Shown: positions 32,906 to 41,188, counted from the stretch's first letter. The stretch: DNA of 42,598 bases from Pseudomonadota bacterium (GCA_023433775.1 JAEYTY010000129.1:1-42598), one strand, 5' to 3'. Translations and numbers: made by a program. Notes: generated by a model from the sequence alone, not told the origin.

Positions 32906-33058
32906 TCAGCGCTTTTCACTCTTGAAGGCATACCACGCCCCGGCCAGCGACATGCCAAGGGCAATGCCGATGCCAATTCCCGCGCCGATATTGTCCATCA
33001 TCGCGCCAATCGCGACGCCGATGGCAACACCCACCGCGACGCCAATTCCCCAGCTCAT
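32906..33058 (-). CDS. Glycine-zipper-like 50-residue membrane peptide
   Basis: A short reading frame with a good ribosome-binding site (AGGAGG about 8 nt before ATG 33058). The peptide begins MSWGIGVAVGVAIGVAIGAM, continues with MDNIGAGIGIGIALGMSLAG and ends YAFKSEKR. Gly recurs every second to fourth residue in two hydrophobic stretches, which fits packed transmembrane helices or a glycine zipper, and the charged C-terminus fits a cytoplasmic tail. Not recognised. It lies upstream of the ATP-grasp gene in the same direction and divergent from the dehydrogenase at 33183. Could be in the same transcript; a role as substrate is only speculation. Confidence 0.7.
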   Translation of the reverse strand: MSWGIGVAVGVAIGVAIGAMMDNIGAGIGIGIALGMSLAGAWYAFKSEKR

Positions 33059-33182
33059 CTCACATCTCCTCCTCAATATTGCCTGGAGACGAGACGCTTG
33101 AACGCCGCGACAGGTTCCGTGGCGGGCTTGCCTCGGCGCGCTTCACCCTTATGGTGCTGGCCGACATTCTTCCGAGGCGACC

Positions 33183-34112
33183 ATGACCATCGAGATTCTC
33201 CAGACCAGCCCGCTTCTCGCCTCCTGCGAAAAGGCCCTGGCCGAGCGCTACACGGTCCACAAGCTGCACGAGCAGACCGACAAGTCCGCCTGGCTGAAGC
33301 AAAACGGCCCCCGCATCCGCGCCCATGCCGGCTCGGGCGTGCAGGCCGATCTTATGGATGCACTGCCCAATCTCGAAATCATCGCCAGCTTCGGCGTCGG
33401 CTACGACAGTATCGACACCAAGGCCGCCAAGGCCCGCAATATCCGCGTCACCAACACGCCCGACGTGCTCAACGACGCCGTGGCCGAACTCACCATTGGC
33501 CTCATGATTTCCCTCGCCCGCCGCATTCCGCAGGGCGACCAGTTTGTGCGTCAGGGCAAATGGCCCAATGCCGGCTTCGGCCTCTTCTCCGAGCTCACCG
33601 GCAAAACCGTCGGCATTTTGGGCCTCGGCCGCATCGGCAAGGAAATCGCTGCCCGCGCCCAGGCCATGAAAATGCGCGTCGTCTATCACGGTCGCCGCCA
33701 GCAGCCCGCCACACCCTATATCTACTACGACAATCTCACCGACATGGCCCGCGACAGCGATTGGCTCGTCGTCATCGCCCCCGGCGGCAAGGGCACCGAG
33801 CGCATCGTCTCGCGCGAAGTTCTCACGGCCCTCGGCCCCAAAGGCGCCCTCGTCAATGTCGCCCGCGGCACCCTGATCGACGAACCCGCCATGGTTGAGC
33901 TGCTGCAAAATGGCGGCCTCGGCGGCGCCGCGCTCGACGTCTTCGAAAACGAGCCGCAGGTCCCCGCCGCGCTCCTCAACCTCGACAATGTCGTCCTCTC
34001 ACCCCACCAGGGCAGCGCCACGCACCAGACCCGCGACGCCATGGGCGCACTCCTCGTCGCCAATCTCGACGCCCATTTCGCCGGGGAACCGCTGATCAGC
34101 GCGGTGGTTTGA
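33183..34112 (+). CDS. D-isomer-specific 2-hydroxyacid dehydrogenase
   Basis: NAD(P)-dependent reductase of 2-ketoacids such as glyoxylate or hydroxypyruvate, 309 residues. The Rossmann motif is GLGRIGKEIA (about 142-151), followed by RVVYHGRRQ, where the Arg after the second strand suggests NADPH. Catalytic residues: Arg in NVARGTLID region and ASFGVGYD, Glu in DVFENEP, and His in LSPHQGSATHQTRDAM. Specific substrate uncertain. Divergent from the small membrane peptide gene. Confidence 0.9.
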   Translation: MTIEILQTSPLLASCEKALAERYTVHKLHEQTDKSAWLKQNGPRIRAHAGSGVQADLMDALPNLEIIASFGVGYDSIDTKAAKARNIRVTNTPDVLNDAVAELTIGLMISLARRIPQGDQFVRQGKWPNAGFGLFSELTGKTVGILGLGRIGKEIAARAQAMKMRVVYHGRRQQPATPYIYYDNLTDMARDSDWLVVIAPGGKGTERIVSREVLTALGPKGALVNVARGTLIDEPAMVELLQNGGLGGAALDVFENEPQVPAALLNLDNVVLSPHQGSATHQTRDAMGALLVANLDAHFAGEPLISAVV

Positions 34113-34216
34113 GCGCACAGGTTCCATGCCAGGCTGCAAACCACCCCTGCAACCATCCCCGGTTAACACCGGCGCCAAAACGCTTTAGCGTCCGGCAAAA
34201 TTTACGGGAGCTTTCG

Positions 34217-35857
34217 ATGACCGAATGGTGGCGCGGCGGAGTGATCTATCAGGTCTATCCCCGCTCGTTTCAGGATAGCAATGGCGATGGCATCGGCGAT
34301 TTGCCGGGCATTATCGACCGGCTCGACTACATCGCCAGCCTCGGCGTCGATTGCATCTGGCTTTCCCCCATCACCCGCTCGCCCCAGGCCGATATGGGCT
34401 ATGACGTCTCCGACTATATCGACGTCGATCCGCTCTTCGGGTCCCTGCAGGATTTTGACAGCCTGATCGAAGGCGCCCATGCGCGCGGCCTCAAGGTCAT
34501 CATGGATCAGGTGGTCAGCCACACCTCCGACCAGCATCCGTGGTTCCGCGAATCCGCCGTCAGCCGCAACAATGCCCGCGCCGATTGGTATGTCTGGGCC
34601 GAGGCCAATCCCGACGGCACGCCGCCCAATAACTGGCTCTCGGTGTTCGGTGGCTCGGCATGGGAATGGCATACGGGGCGCCGGCAATATTACCTGCACA
34701 ATTTCCTCACCTCCCAGCCCGATCTCAACTTCCACAATCCGGCGGTGCAGGACGCCATTATCGATGTCATGCGCTTCTGGCTCGATCGCGGTCTCGATGG
34801 CTTCCGCCTCGACACGGTCAATTACTATTTCCACGATGCGCAGCTGCGCTCAAATCCGCCGCTGCCCCTCGTCGAGGGTGCACCGCCGATGGTCAATCCC
34901 TACGACATGCAGTCCCACCAATATTCCAAGAGCCAGCCGGAAAATCTGGGCTGGCTCCGCCGCGTCCGGGCGCTGCTCGATGAATATCCCGGCGCCACCA
35001 GCGTCGGCGAAGTGGGCGATGACGAGCGCGGTGTCGAGCTCATGGCCGCATACACAGCCGGCAGCGAAATGCTGCACATGTGCTATTCCTTTGATTTCCT
35101 CGGACCCAAATTCAGCGCCCACCATTTCCGCTCCAAGCTCGAAGCCTTTTTTGAAACCGGCCCCGATGGCTGGCCCTGCTGGAGCTTTTCCAATCACGAC
35201 GTCATCCGCCATGCCACCCGCTGGTCGTCTTTTAGCGCCTCCCAGGCCGATCTGATCCGCCAGTCCGCCGCTTTGGTCATGACCCTGCGCGGCTCCGTCG
35301 GGCTTTATCAGGGCGAGGAACTGGGCCTGCCCGAAGCCGATATTCTCTATGAGGAATTGACCGATCCGCGCGGCATTCGCTTCTGGCCCGGCGACAAGGG
35401 CCGCGATGGCTGCCGCACGCCCATGCCCTGGCAATCCGGCACTCCCCATGCCGGCTTCACCAGCGGCACGCCCTGGCTGCCGGTCAAGGCAACCCATAGC
35501 GCGCTCAATGTGGCGGCGCAGGAAGCCGATCCCGATTCATCGCTCGCCTATTACCGCAAGATTCTCGGCTGGCGCAGAAATCACCCGGCCATGCTCACCG
35601 GCGATATCGAATTCTTCGATACCGATGAGCCGGTGTTGGCCTGGCGCCGCACCGCCGGCAACAAGGATTTTATCTGCGTGTTCAATCTCTCGCCCGAGCC
35701 GCGCGTCGTCGCGCTCGAGGGCGTCGAACTGGCGCTTGAGCCCATCAGCAACAATGCCGACCTCGCCGGCGCCAGCCTCGGCCTCGGCCCCAATGGCTTT
35801 GCCATCCTGCCCGCGCCGGCGGGCGAGGGCAGGGTGATCTATAATTCCGCTGACTAA
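34217..35857 (+). CDS. Alpha-glucosidase (GH13)
   Basis: A 546-residue cytoplasmic glycoside hydrolase of the alpha-amylase family, opening with WWRGGVIYQVYPRSFQDSNG. The four conserved regions are present: DQVVSH (97-102; the usual Asn before His is Ser), GFRLDT with nucleophile D199, VGEVG with acid/base E265, and FSNHD with D328. QPDLNFHNPAVQ and YQGEELGLPE are typical of oligo-1,6-/alpha-glucosidases. ATG 34217 has GGGAG 7 nt upstream; the longer frame to 34109 overlaps the preceding gene and is rejected. No sugar transporter lies beside it in the window. Confidence 0.92.
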   Translation: MTEWWRGGVIYQVYPRSFQDSNGDGIGDLPGIIDRLDYIASLGVDCIWLSPITRSPQADMGYDVSDYIDVDPLFGSLQDFDSLIEGAHARGLKVIMDQVVSHTSDQHPWFRESAVSRNNARADWYVWAEANPDGTPPNNWLSVFGGSAWEWHTGRRQYYLHNFLTSQPDLNFHNPAVQDAIIDVMRFWLDRGLDGFRLDTVNYYFHDAQLRSNPPLPLVEGAPPMVNPYDMQSHQYSKSQPENLGWLRRVRALLDEYPGATSVGEVGDDERGVELMAAYTAGSEMLHMCYSFDFLGPKFSAHHFRSKLEAFFETGPDGWPCWSFSNHDVIRHATRWSSFSASQADLIRQSAALVMTLRGSVGLYQGEELGLPEADILYEELTDPRGIRFWPGDKGRDGCRTPMPWQSGTPHAGFTSGTPWLPVKATHSALNVAAQEADPDSSLAYYRKILGWRRNHPAMLTGDIEFFDTDEPVLAWRRTAGNKDFICVFNLSPEPRVVALEGVELALEPISNNADLAGASLGLGPNGFAILPAPAGEGRVIYNSAD

Positions 35858-35884
35858 TGGCGTGCCGCGCCCCTCAAGGAGAGG

Positions 35885-36096
35885 AGTGTTCAATGGGACT
35901 TCCGAGCCTCTGGTTGAATAGGGACTAAATGGTTCCTGCCCACCCTCCCCCTTGGGGGGAGGGTAGCGACGCTGGCCGTCAGGCCTAGCGAAGCTGGGGA
36001 GGGGGTAGTTCTGTGGTCCACTAATGGACCCCCACCCTCAATCCCTCCCCTCAAGGGGGAGGGAAGCGAAAGAGCCTCAAGCCCAGAGTGAACACT
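35885..36096. repeat. Mosaic inverted-repeat block between GH13 gene and small secreted-protein gene
   Basis: AGTGTTCA (35885-35892) and TGAACACT (36089-36096) are perfectly inverted, with CCCCTCA further out on both sides. Inside lie CCCTCCCCC-TT-GGGGGGAGGG (35943-35963), GGTCCA-CTAA-TGGACC (36015-36030) and CCCTCCCC-TCAA-GGGGGAGGG (36043-36063). Such CTCCCC/GGGGAG palindromes are common intergenic repeats in alphaproteobacteria. The 262-bp gap contains no recognisable gene; the converging genes suggest a terminator role. Confidence 0.65.
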
Positions 36097-36119
36097 GCCC
36101 CTTCAATGAGGGGCCGGCC

Positions 36120-36419
36120 TTACATGACGCGCTGAAGCGTCTCGGGGTGGAAAAGCTGCATTTCTTCCCCGCCGCCGGGCTTTCTTACAAAGGCCCGCAC
36201 ACAGCCGTCCCACATTTCGACGCGGGTCGCATCGACCCCCATCCTGCGCAATTGCATCATGTTGAACTTGTCCTGATCGTCCTGCGTGAACGACCCGCCA
36301 ACCGATACGCCCCAGGTGACGTGAACGCCGGGGCTATAGGCGTAGCAGGCGGCCACGGCGTAGGCCGAGGGAGTGAGCATCAGGCCAATGGCCAGAGCGG
36401 CAAAAGCACGGATCATCAT
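36120..36419 (-). CDS. Small secreted hypothetical protein
   Basis: A 99-residue protein with a clear signal peptide (MMIRAFAALAIGLMLTPSAYA, cleavage after AYA). The mature ~78 residues contain two cysteines (C25, C73) that could form a disulfide, and motifs YSPGVHVTWGVSVGGSFTQD and EMQLFHPETLQRV. Family not recognised. It lies 22 bp downstream of the AbrB-family gene on the same strand and may be cotranscribed. Confidence 0.7.
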   Translation of the reverse strand: MMIRAFAALAIGLMLTPSAYAVAACYAYSPGVHVTWGVSVGGSFTQDDQDKFNMMQLRRMGVDATRVEMWDGCVRAFVRKPGGGEEMQLFHPETLQRVM

Positions 36420-36441
36420 GGCAATCTCCTTTTGTCTCGCG

Positions 36442-37521
36442 TCATGAAACGCGATTGCGGCTTTCCTGCGCCTTTTTCTCCTGCCAGCGGATCATAACCA
36501 CCACCAGTGGAATGGCAAAACTGAGCATCAGCAGCCGGATCACATGATGGGCGGCAATGAAGGCCGTATCATAGCCCAGCGCAATGCCTAACGCGCCCAT
36601 GCCCTCAAGGGCTCCCGGCGAAAGCCCGAGCCAGATCTGGCCAAAAGGCATGTCCACCAGTTGCGCCACGCCCAGCGCCATCACCGTAACGATGGCCAGC
36701 GTCATGCCGGTCGCAATCAGCCCGCCTTTGGCCGCTGCGGAAAACTCGGCCCGCGTGATGCCGATAAAGCGCGAGCCGATCAGCGCCCCGGTCAGGATAA
36801 ATGTGCCGATCACAATCGGCTCCGGCACCGCTGCCGTATAAAGCCCGCCGAGCTTGGCCGCCGTCGCCGCCGCCATCGCGCCCAGCACCATCCCTGCCGG
36901 CACTTTGAGCCGTATGAAAATCAGCCCCAACGCTACGCATCCCGCCGCCAGCAGCGCCAGCTCCAGCGGGCCGAGAAAATCGGTCCGCGCCACTGCCGCA
37001 AAATGATCGACCGGCAGGAAAACCGCGCCGATCGGCACGGCAATGGTCAGCATCAATATGCGGATCACCTGGATGATGACGATCTGGCGCGAATTGCCGA
37101 CCCCGGTCGCAGCAATGCCCAGAACGAAAGACAAATGCCCCGGAAATGAGCTGAGATAGGCCGTGCCGGGATCAAGCCCGAACACCCGCGTCAGCATCCA
37201 GCCCGTTGCCGCCACGATGATCACCAGCTCCAGCGCCAGCGCCGCCAGCGAAATCGGCCAGCTTCCCAGCAGCGTCAGGCTGTCCGGGGCCACACTGGCG
37301 CCCATCGAAAGCCCGATCAGCACGAAAACCACATTGCGCAACTGGTCCGGCATACGGACCGGCGCCCCGGCCATTGCCGCCACCGTCACCGCCAATGCCC
37401 CGCCCATCAGCCATCCGGCCGGCAGCCCCAGCAGCATCGCAACACCGCCACCCGCCGCGGAAATGGCAATGGTCAGCAAAACCGGTAAAATGTCGGCGCG
37501 AGAAGTGAACATGGCAGGCAT
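36442..37521 (-). CDS. AbrB-family membrane protein (putative ammonia monooxygenase type)
   Basis: A 359-residue integral membrane protein (PF05145-like) with about ten hydrophobic segments. Recognisable pieces are GLPAGWLMGGALAV, YLSSFPGHLSFVLGIAATGV and PGALEGMGALGIALGYDTAFIAAHH. The name AbrB comes from an old annotation of a regulator; transport or sensing is more likely, and ammonia oxidation is not supported. The ATG at 37521 has AGGA about 6 nt upstream. Function unknown. Confidence 0.85.
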   Translation of the reverse strand: MPAMFTSRADILPVLLTIAISAAGGGVAMLLGLPAGWLMGGALAVTVAAMAGAPVRMPDQLRNVVFVLIGLSMGASVAPDSLTLLGSWPISLAALALELVIIVAATGWMLTRVFGLDPGTAYLSSFPGHLSFVLGIAATGVGNSRQIVIIQVIRILMLTIAVPIGAVFLPVDHFAAVARTDFLGPLELALLAAGCVALGLIFIRLKVPAGMVLGAMAAATAAKLGGLYTAAVPEPIVIGTFILTGALIGSRFIGITRAEFSAAAKGGLIATGMTLAIVTVMALGVAQLVDMPFGQIWLGLSPGALEGMGALGIALGYDTAFIAAHHVIRLLMLSFAIPLVVVMIRWQEKKAQESRNRVS

Positions 37522-37574
37522 TATGGTCCTGCCTTACCCCATCCGCCGCTAAGGCAAAAGGTTGACCGGAACGA

Positions 37575-37868
37575 TCAATCTCTCCGCGCCCGTCGTTTCC
37601 GCGACCAAAGCCACAAAAACAGGACGAACCGCGTCAAACCGGTCAGCACTAGGCCCACCACCATCCAGAGAATGGCGACAAAGCCACCAATGGAGATCAG
37701 GAACCAGAATCCGTCTACAGACTTACCACCGAGCGCGAATGCGATGCTGCCCACCATGACCGGCACGACGAATATGAGGAATGGGGGGATGACAACCAGC
37801 GCAAGAAAGAACCGGCCAAACAGTCTGCTCGCCCGCTCGACGTCCTCAGTCGTCGGCGTTTCATTCAT
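37575..37868 (-). CDS. Small membrane protein
   Basis: A 97-residue hypothetical protein with two or three hydrophobic spans (about 20-46, 54-90) and a strongly basic tail (SRKRRARRD) that should face the cytoplasm. No known family recognised. Its ATG overlaps the upstream M20 gene's stop (ATGAATGA, 8 bp), so translation is probably coupled and it may assist that enzyme's transcript or membrane context. Confidence 0.65.
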   Translation of the reverse strand: MNETPTTEDVERASRLFGRFFLALVVIPPFLIFVVPVMVGSIAFALGGKSVDGFWFLISIGGFVAILWMVVGLVLTGLTRFVLFLWLWSRKRRARRD

Positions 37869-39036
37869 CGCCCCTTACAGGCAATGCCTTCTCCACCAGC
37901 CGTACCCAATAGCTGACGCCAACCGGAATGGCCTCGTCGTTGAAATCATAGCCGTCGGTATGCAACTCGGTCGAATTGCCATTGCCGAGGAAAATATAGG
38001 CGCCGGGCCGCTCATTGAGCATGAAGGAGAAATCCTCGCCGCCCATGGAGGGTGCCACATCGCGGTCCACGCGTTCCGCGCCCGCGACTTCTGTTGCAAC
38101 ATCGGCGGCAAACTCGGTCTGTTCCGGGCTGTTGACCGTCACCGGATAACCGCGCGCATAGCGGATCGTCGCCTTGGCGCCAAAGCTGGCGGCAAATTGC
38201 GGCACAAATTCACTGAGCCGGTTTTCGATATAGTCCTGCACGTCACCATCCAGCGTCCGCACCGTCCCGGTAATGCTGGCCGTGCGCGAAATCACATTGT
38301 CCGCTTCCCCGGCCTCGATCATCGTCACGCTCAGCACGGCGCTTTCCAGCGGGTCGACATTGCGCGACACAATGGTCTGCAGCGCCGTCACCAGCTGTGC
38401 CGCCACTATGATCGGGTCAATCGTCTGCTGCGGCCGCGCCGCGTGGCCGCCCAGCCCCTCGATGTCGATATAGAAGCGGTCCGTCGCCGCCATGATCCCG
38501 CCCGCGCGGATGCCGAAATGCCCCAGCGGCATTCCCGGCCAATTATGCATTCCATACACTTCGGCAATCTCGAAAGTCTCGATCAGCCCGTCCTCGAGCA
38601 TAACCTTGCCGCCGCCGCCGCCTTCTTCCGCCGGCTGGAAAATCAGCGCCACCCGCCCGTCAAAATTGCGGGTCTCGGCCAGATATTTCGCTGCGCCCAG
38701 CAGCATGGCCGTATGCCCGTCATGCCCGCAGGCGTGCATCATGCCTTCTATGGTCGAAGCATAGGGCGCGCCGGTTTTTTCCGTCACCGGCAGCGCGTCC
38801 ATATCGGCCCGCAACCCGATAGTCCGCGTGCTTGTTCCCTGCCCATTGATGATCCCGACGACACCCGTTCGCCCCAGCCCGGTCACCACCGCATCACAAC
38901 CGAATTCGCGCAGTTTTTCGGCCACGATCCCCGCCGTCCGGTCCACTTCGAACAGCAGCTCCGGATGCGCATGAAAATCCTGCCGCCAGGCAGCAATCTC
39001 GGGCTGAAACTCGGCAACGCGATTGAGAACGGGCAT
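37861..39036 (-). CDS. M20 metallopeptidase/amidohydrolase (hippurate hydrolase type)
   Basis: Two-metal amidohydrolase that removes N-acyl groups from amino acids or similar, 391 residues. Motifs in order: DFHAHPELLFEVDRTAG, GLRADMDALPVTE (Asp ligand region), MHACGHDGHTAMLLG (Cys and His ligands), FQPAEEGGGGGKVML (catalytic Glu) and YGMHNWPGMP. I chose ATG 39036 (MPVLNRVAEFQPEI); the frame continues to 39162 through the tandem repeat region but that part is not family sequence. Substrate unknown. Divergent from etfB. Confidence 0.93.
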   Translation of the reverse strand: MPVLNRVAEFQPEIAAWRQDFHAHPELLFEVDRTAGIVAEKLREFGCDAVVTGLGRTGVVGIINGQGTSTRTIGLRADMDALPVTEKTGAPYASTIEGMMHACGHDGHTAMLLGAAKYLAETRNFDGRVALIFQPAEEGGGGGKVMLEDGLIETFEIAEVYGMHNWPGMPLGHFGIRAGGIMAATDRFYIDIEGLGGHAARPQQTIDPIIVAAQLVTALQTIVSRNVDPLESAVLSVTMIEAGEADNVISRTASITGTVRTLDGDVQDYIENRLSEFVPQFAASFGAKATIRYARGYPVTVNSPEQTEFAADVATEVAGAERVDRDVAPSMGGEDFSFMLNERPGAYIFLGNGNSTELHTDGYDFNDEAIPVGVSYWVRLVEKALPVRGDE

Positions 39037-39107
39037 AAAATGGTCCGAAGCAGGGAAAGTCAGGACAGTGTCTCTGCCCCAAGCCACGGCGTCAACTCTC
39101 CGCAGTC

Positions 39108-39269
39108 GGTCCACGCAGCGGATGCAAGGCTCCAGTAGAGCCTTGCAAGACAAGGAGGCCATGAGCGCTATGCGCGAATGGCGAGCACGGTCCGCGCAGC
39201 GGATGAAACGCTCCAGTGGAGCGTTTCAAGCCAAGGAGGCCATGAGAGCTATGCTCGAATGACGAGCAG
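39108..39269. repeat. Two tandem 81-bp hairpin-chain repeats with compensatory changes
   Basis: Unit 1 is 39108-39188 and unit 2 is 39189-39269. Each unit has, in order: hairpin C (TCCGC-GCA-GCGGA in unit 2; one mismatch in unit 1), hairpin A directly adjoining (TGCAAGGCTC-N5-GAGCCTTGCA in unit 1, TGAAACGCTC-N5-GAGCGTTTCA in unit 2), an AAGGAGGCCATGA core, and hairpin B (GCGC-TAT-GCGC or GAGC-TAT-GCTC). Three base pairs differ between units and all are compensated. In the 379-bp gap between the amidohydrolase and etfB, nothing else is recognised apart from the expected promoters. Confidence 0.85.
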
Positions 39270-39415
39270 GCGCACCGCGCTCGAATGCCGCCGCGGGCAC
39301 CGCTTTCCAACATTTCCGTCCCGACCGAACCGATATTCCCTTTGCGCGCCTTGCCCCATCTCCCCCTTTTTGCGATGGGAAGCGCAAAGTTTCGGCTCTT
39401 GCCAAAAGGTTGGCT

Positions 39416-40174
39416 ATGAAAATCCTCGTCGCGGTAAAGCGCGTGGTCGATCACAATGTCCGCATTCGCGTCCGCCCCGATGGTTCGGGCGTTGAAACCA
39501 ATGGCGTCCGCATGTCGATGAACCCCTTCTGCAAGCACGCGGTCGAAGCCGCCGTGCAACTGGCCGAGGCGGGGAGGGCCGACGAAATCGTCGTCGTCTC
39601 CATCGGCCCAAAGGCGTCCAACGACGTCATTCTCACCGCTCTCGCCATGGGCGCCCATCGCGGCATTCTCGTCGAAACCGACGCGGCGCTTGAAACCCTC
39701 ACCATCGCCAAGCTGCTCTCCAAGGTGGTCGAAGAAGAACAGCCCGGCCTCGTCCTCCTCGGCAAGCAGGCCGTCGACGATGACAGCAATCATGTCGGGC
39801 AGATGCTCGCCGCGCTCACCAATCGTCCGCAGGCCACCTTCGCCTCGGAAATCAAGCTTGCTGGCGATGTGCTCGAGGTCACCCGCGAAGTCGATTATGG
39901 CCGTGAGACTATCGCCCTGCCGTTGCCTGCCATCGTCACGGCCGACCTGCGCCTCAACACCCCGCGCAATGCCGCCCTGCCCATGGTGATGAAGGCGCGC
40001 TCCAAGCCGCTGGCCGTCCGCCCGGCCGCCGAATTCGGCATCGATCTCGCGCCCCGCCTGACCATCACCAAAGTGTCGCCGCCGCCCGAGCGCGTCGCGG
40101 GCAAGACTGTCGGCTCGGTCTCCGAACTCGCTTCGATCATCGTCACCGAAGTCAACGGCATGGAGGCGCTCTGA
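39416..40174 (+). CDS. etfB: Electron transfer flavoprotein beta subunit
   Basis: A 252-residue subunit that with EtfA passes electrons from acyl-CoA and other dehydrogenases to ETF-ubiquinone oxidoreductase. Recognised by MKILVAVKRVVDHNVRIRVR, MSMNPFCKHAVEAAV, VLLGKQAVDDDSNHVGQMLA and VDYGRETIALPLPAIVTADL. Start at ATG 39416 (AAAGG about 9 nt upstream); the TTG at 39410 is not preferred. The stop overlaps the etfA start (TGATG). The leader holds the tandem hairpin repeats. Confidence 0.96.
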   Translation: MKILVAVKRVVDHNVRIRVRPDGSGVETNGVRMSMNPFCKHAVEAAVQLAEAGRADEIVVVSIGPKASNDVILTALAMGAHRGILVETDAALETLTIAKLLSKVVEEEQPGLVLLGKQAVDDDSNHVGQMLAALTNRPQATFASEIKLAGDVLEVTREVDYGRETIALPLPAIVTADLRLNTPRNAALPMVMKARSKPLAVRPAAEFGIDLAPRLTITKVSPPPERVAGKTVGSVSELASIIVTEVNGMEAL

Positions 40175-41106
40175 TGGCTACTCTTCTCCTCGCCGACCAC
40201 GATCAGGGTATACTCTCCCCAGCGACTGCCCGCCTCGTCGCCGCTGCAGCCCAATTGGGTGGCCCGGTCGATGTGCTGCTCGTTGGTGAAAATCTCGCCG
40301 AGGCGGCAAAGGCCGCTGCAAATCTCGTTCATGTTCGGAAAGTGCAAGTCGTTCAAGGCCCGACGACCGCCGAAGCGTTAGCATTTGCGCTTCGAAGCGC
40401 CTCTCAAGGCTACCAGTCTGTTAGCGCCAGTGCCTCATCAACGGGCAAAGATGTCATTCCGCGGCTAGCTGCTTTGCTCGACATCATGCCCGTCACCGAC
40501 ATCGTCGCCATTGAAACGCCAGACCGCTTTGTCCGGCCCATTTATGCCGGAAACGCGCTGGAATCGGTGCATGACACCCAGCCGCGCCACGTCCTGTCCT
40601 TCCGCGCCTCGGCCTTCAGCCCCGTGGGCAGTGGCAACAGCGCCGCCATCGAAAACCTGAACCTCGAAATCGCCTCGGCCGCCCGTTTCATCGCCGCCCA
40701 CCGCACCGAAAGCGACGTGCCAGACCTCGCCACGGCCCAGATTGTCGTCGGCGGTGGCGTCTCCGTCGGCTCGGCCGAAGGCTTCCAACTCATTGAAAAA
40801 CTAGGCAAAACCCTTGGCGCTGCCATTGGCGCCACCCGCGCTGCGGTCGATGCCGGCTACGCCCCCAATGATTGGCAGGTCGGCCAGACCGGCAAGATCA
40901 TCGCCCCCGATCTTTACATCGCCGTGGGCATTTCCGGCGCCCTCCAGCACCTCGCCGGCATTCAGGGCGCCAAGAAGATCATCGCCATCAATTCCGACCC
41001 CGAAGCCCCGCTCGTCAAGATTGCCGATGTGGTGCTGATTGGCGATCTCTTTGAAATCGTTCCGCAATTGACCGCCGAGCTTGAAAAACAGGGTCTCAGA
41101 CGCTGA
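40174..41106 (+). CDS. etfA: Electron transfer flavoprotein alpha subunit
   Basis: FAD-binding partner of EtfB, 310 residues. The C-terminal FAD domain is intact: GATRAAVDAGYAPNDWQVGQ, TGKIIAPDLYIAVGISGALQ, HLAGIQGAKKIIAINSDPEA. The N-terminal domain begins ATLLLADHDQG. The usual GRGL-type segment before the FAD domain reads GVSVGSAEGFQLIEKLG, a mild variation. Translated from an ATG overlapping the etfB stop. Confidence 0.96.
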   Translation: MATLLLADHDQGILSPATARLVAAAAQLGGPVDVLLVGENLAEAAKAAANLVHVRKVQVVQGPTTAEALAFALRSASQGYQSVSASASSTGKDVIPRLAALLDIMPVTDIVAIETPDRFVRPIYAGNALESVHDTQPRHVLSFRASAFSPVGSGNSAAIENLNLEIASAARFIAAHRTESDVPDLATAQIVVGGGVSVGSAEGFQLIEKLGKTLGAAIGATRAAVDAGYAPNDWQVGQTGKIIAPDLYIAVGISGALQHLAGIQGAKKIIAINSDPEAPLVKIADVVLIGDLFEIVPQLTAELEKQGLRR

Positions 41107-41188
41107 GCGCGCTACGACCACTGTTCTAATTGCAAAAATCCCCCGCGCGCCTATAAAGACCGCGCCTTTTCACCGGACTTTCAGCACT

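Noticed and set aside
36442..37521. Ammonia monooxygenase
   Set aside because: The old family name is misleading; the protein lacks copper-site features and is a multi-span membrane protein of AbrB type.
37672..39138. Plus-strand 488-codon frame
   Set aside because: Antisense to the M20 amidohydrolase and a small membrane-protein gene; no recognisable motifs.
39023..39262. 79-codon plus-strand frame running through the tandem repeats
   Set aside because: The 81-bp period keeps the frame open, so the peptide repeat is a by-product; the changes between copies preserve stems rather than amino acids. I kept the structural reading, but a coding role is not fully excluded.
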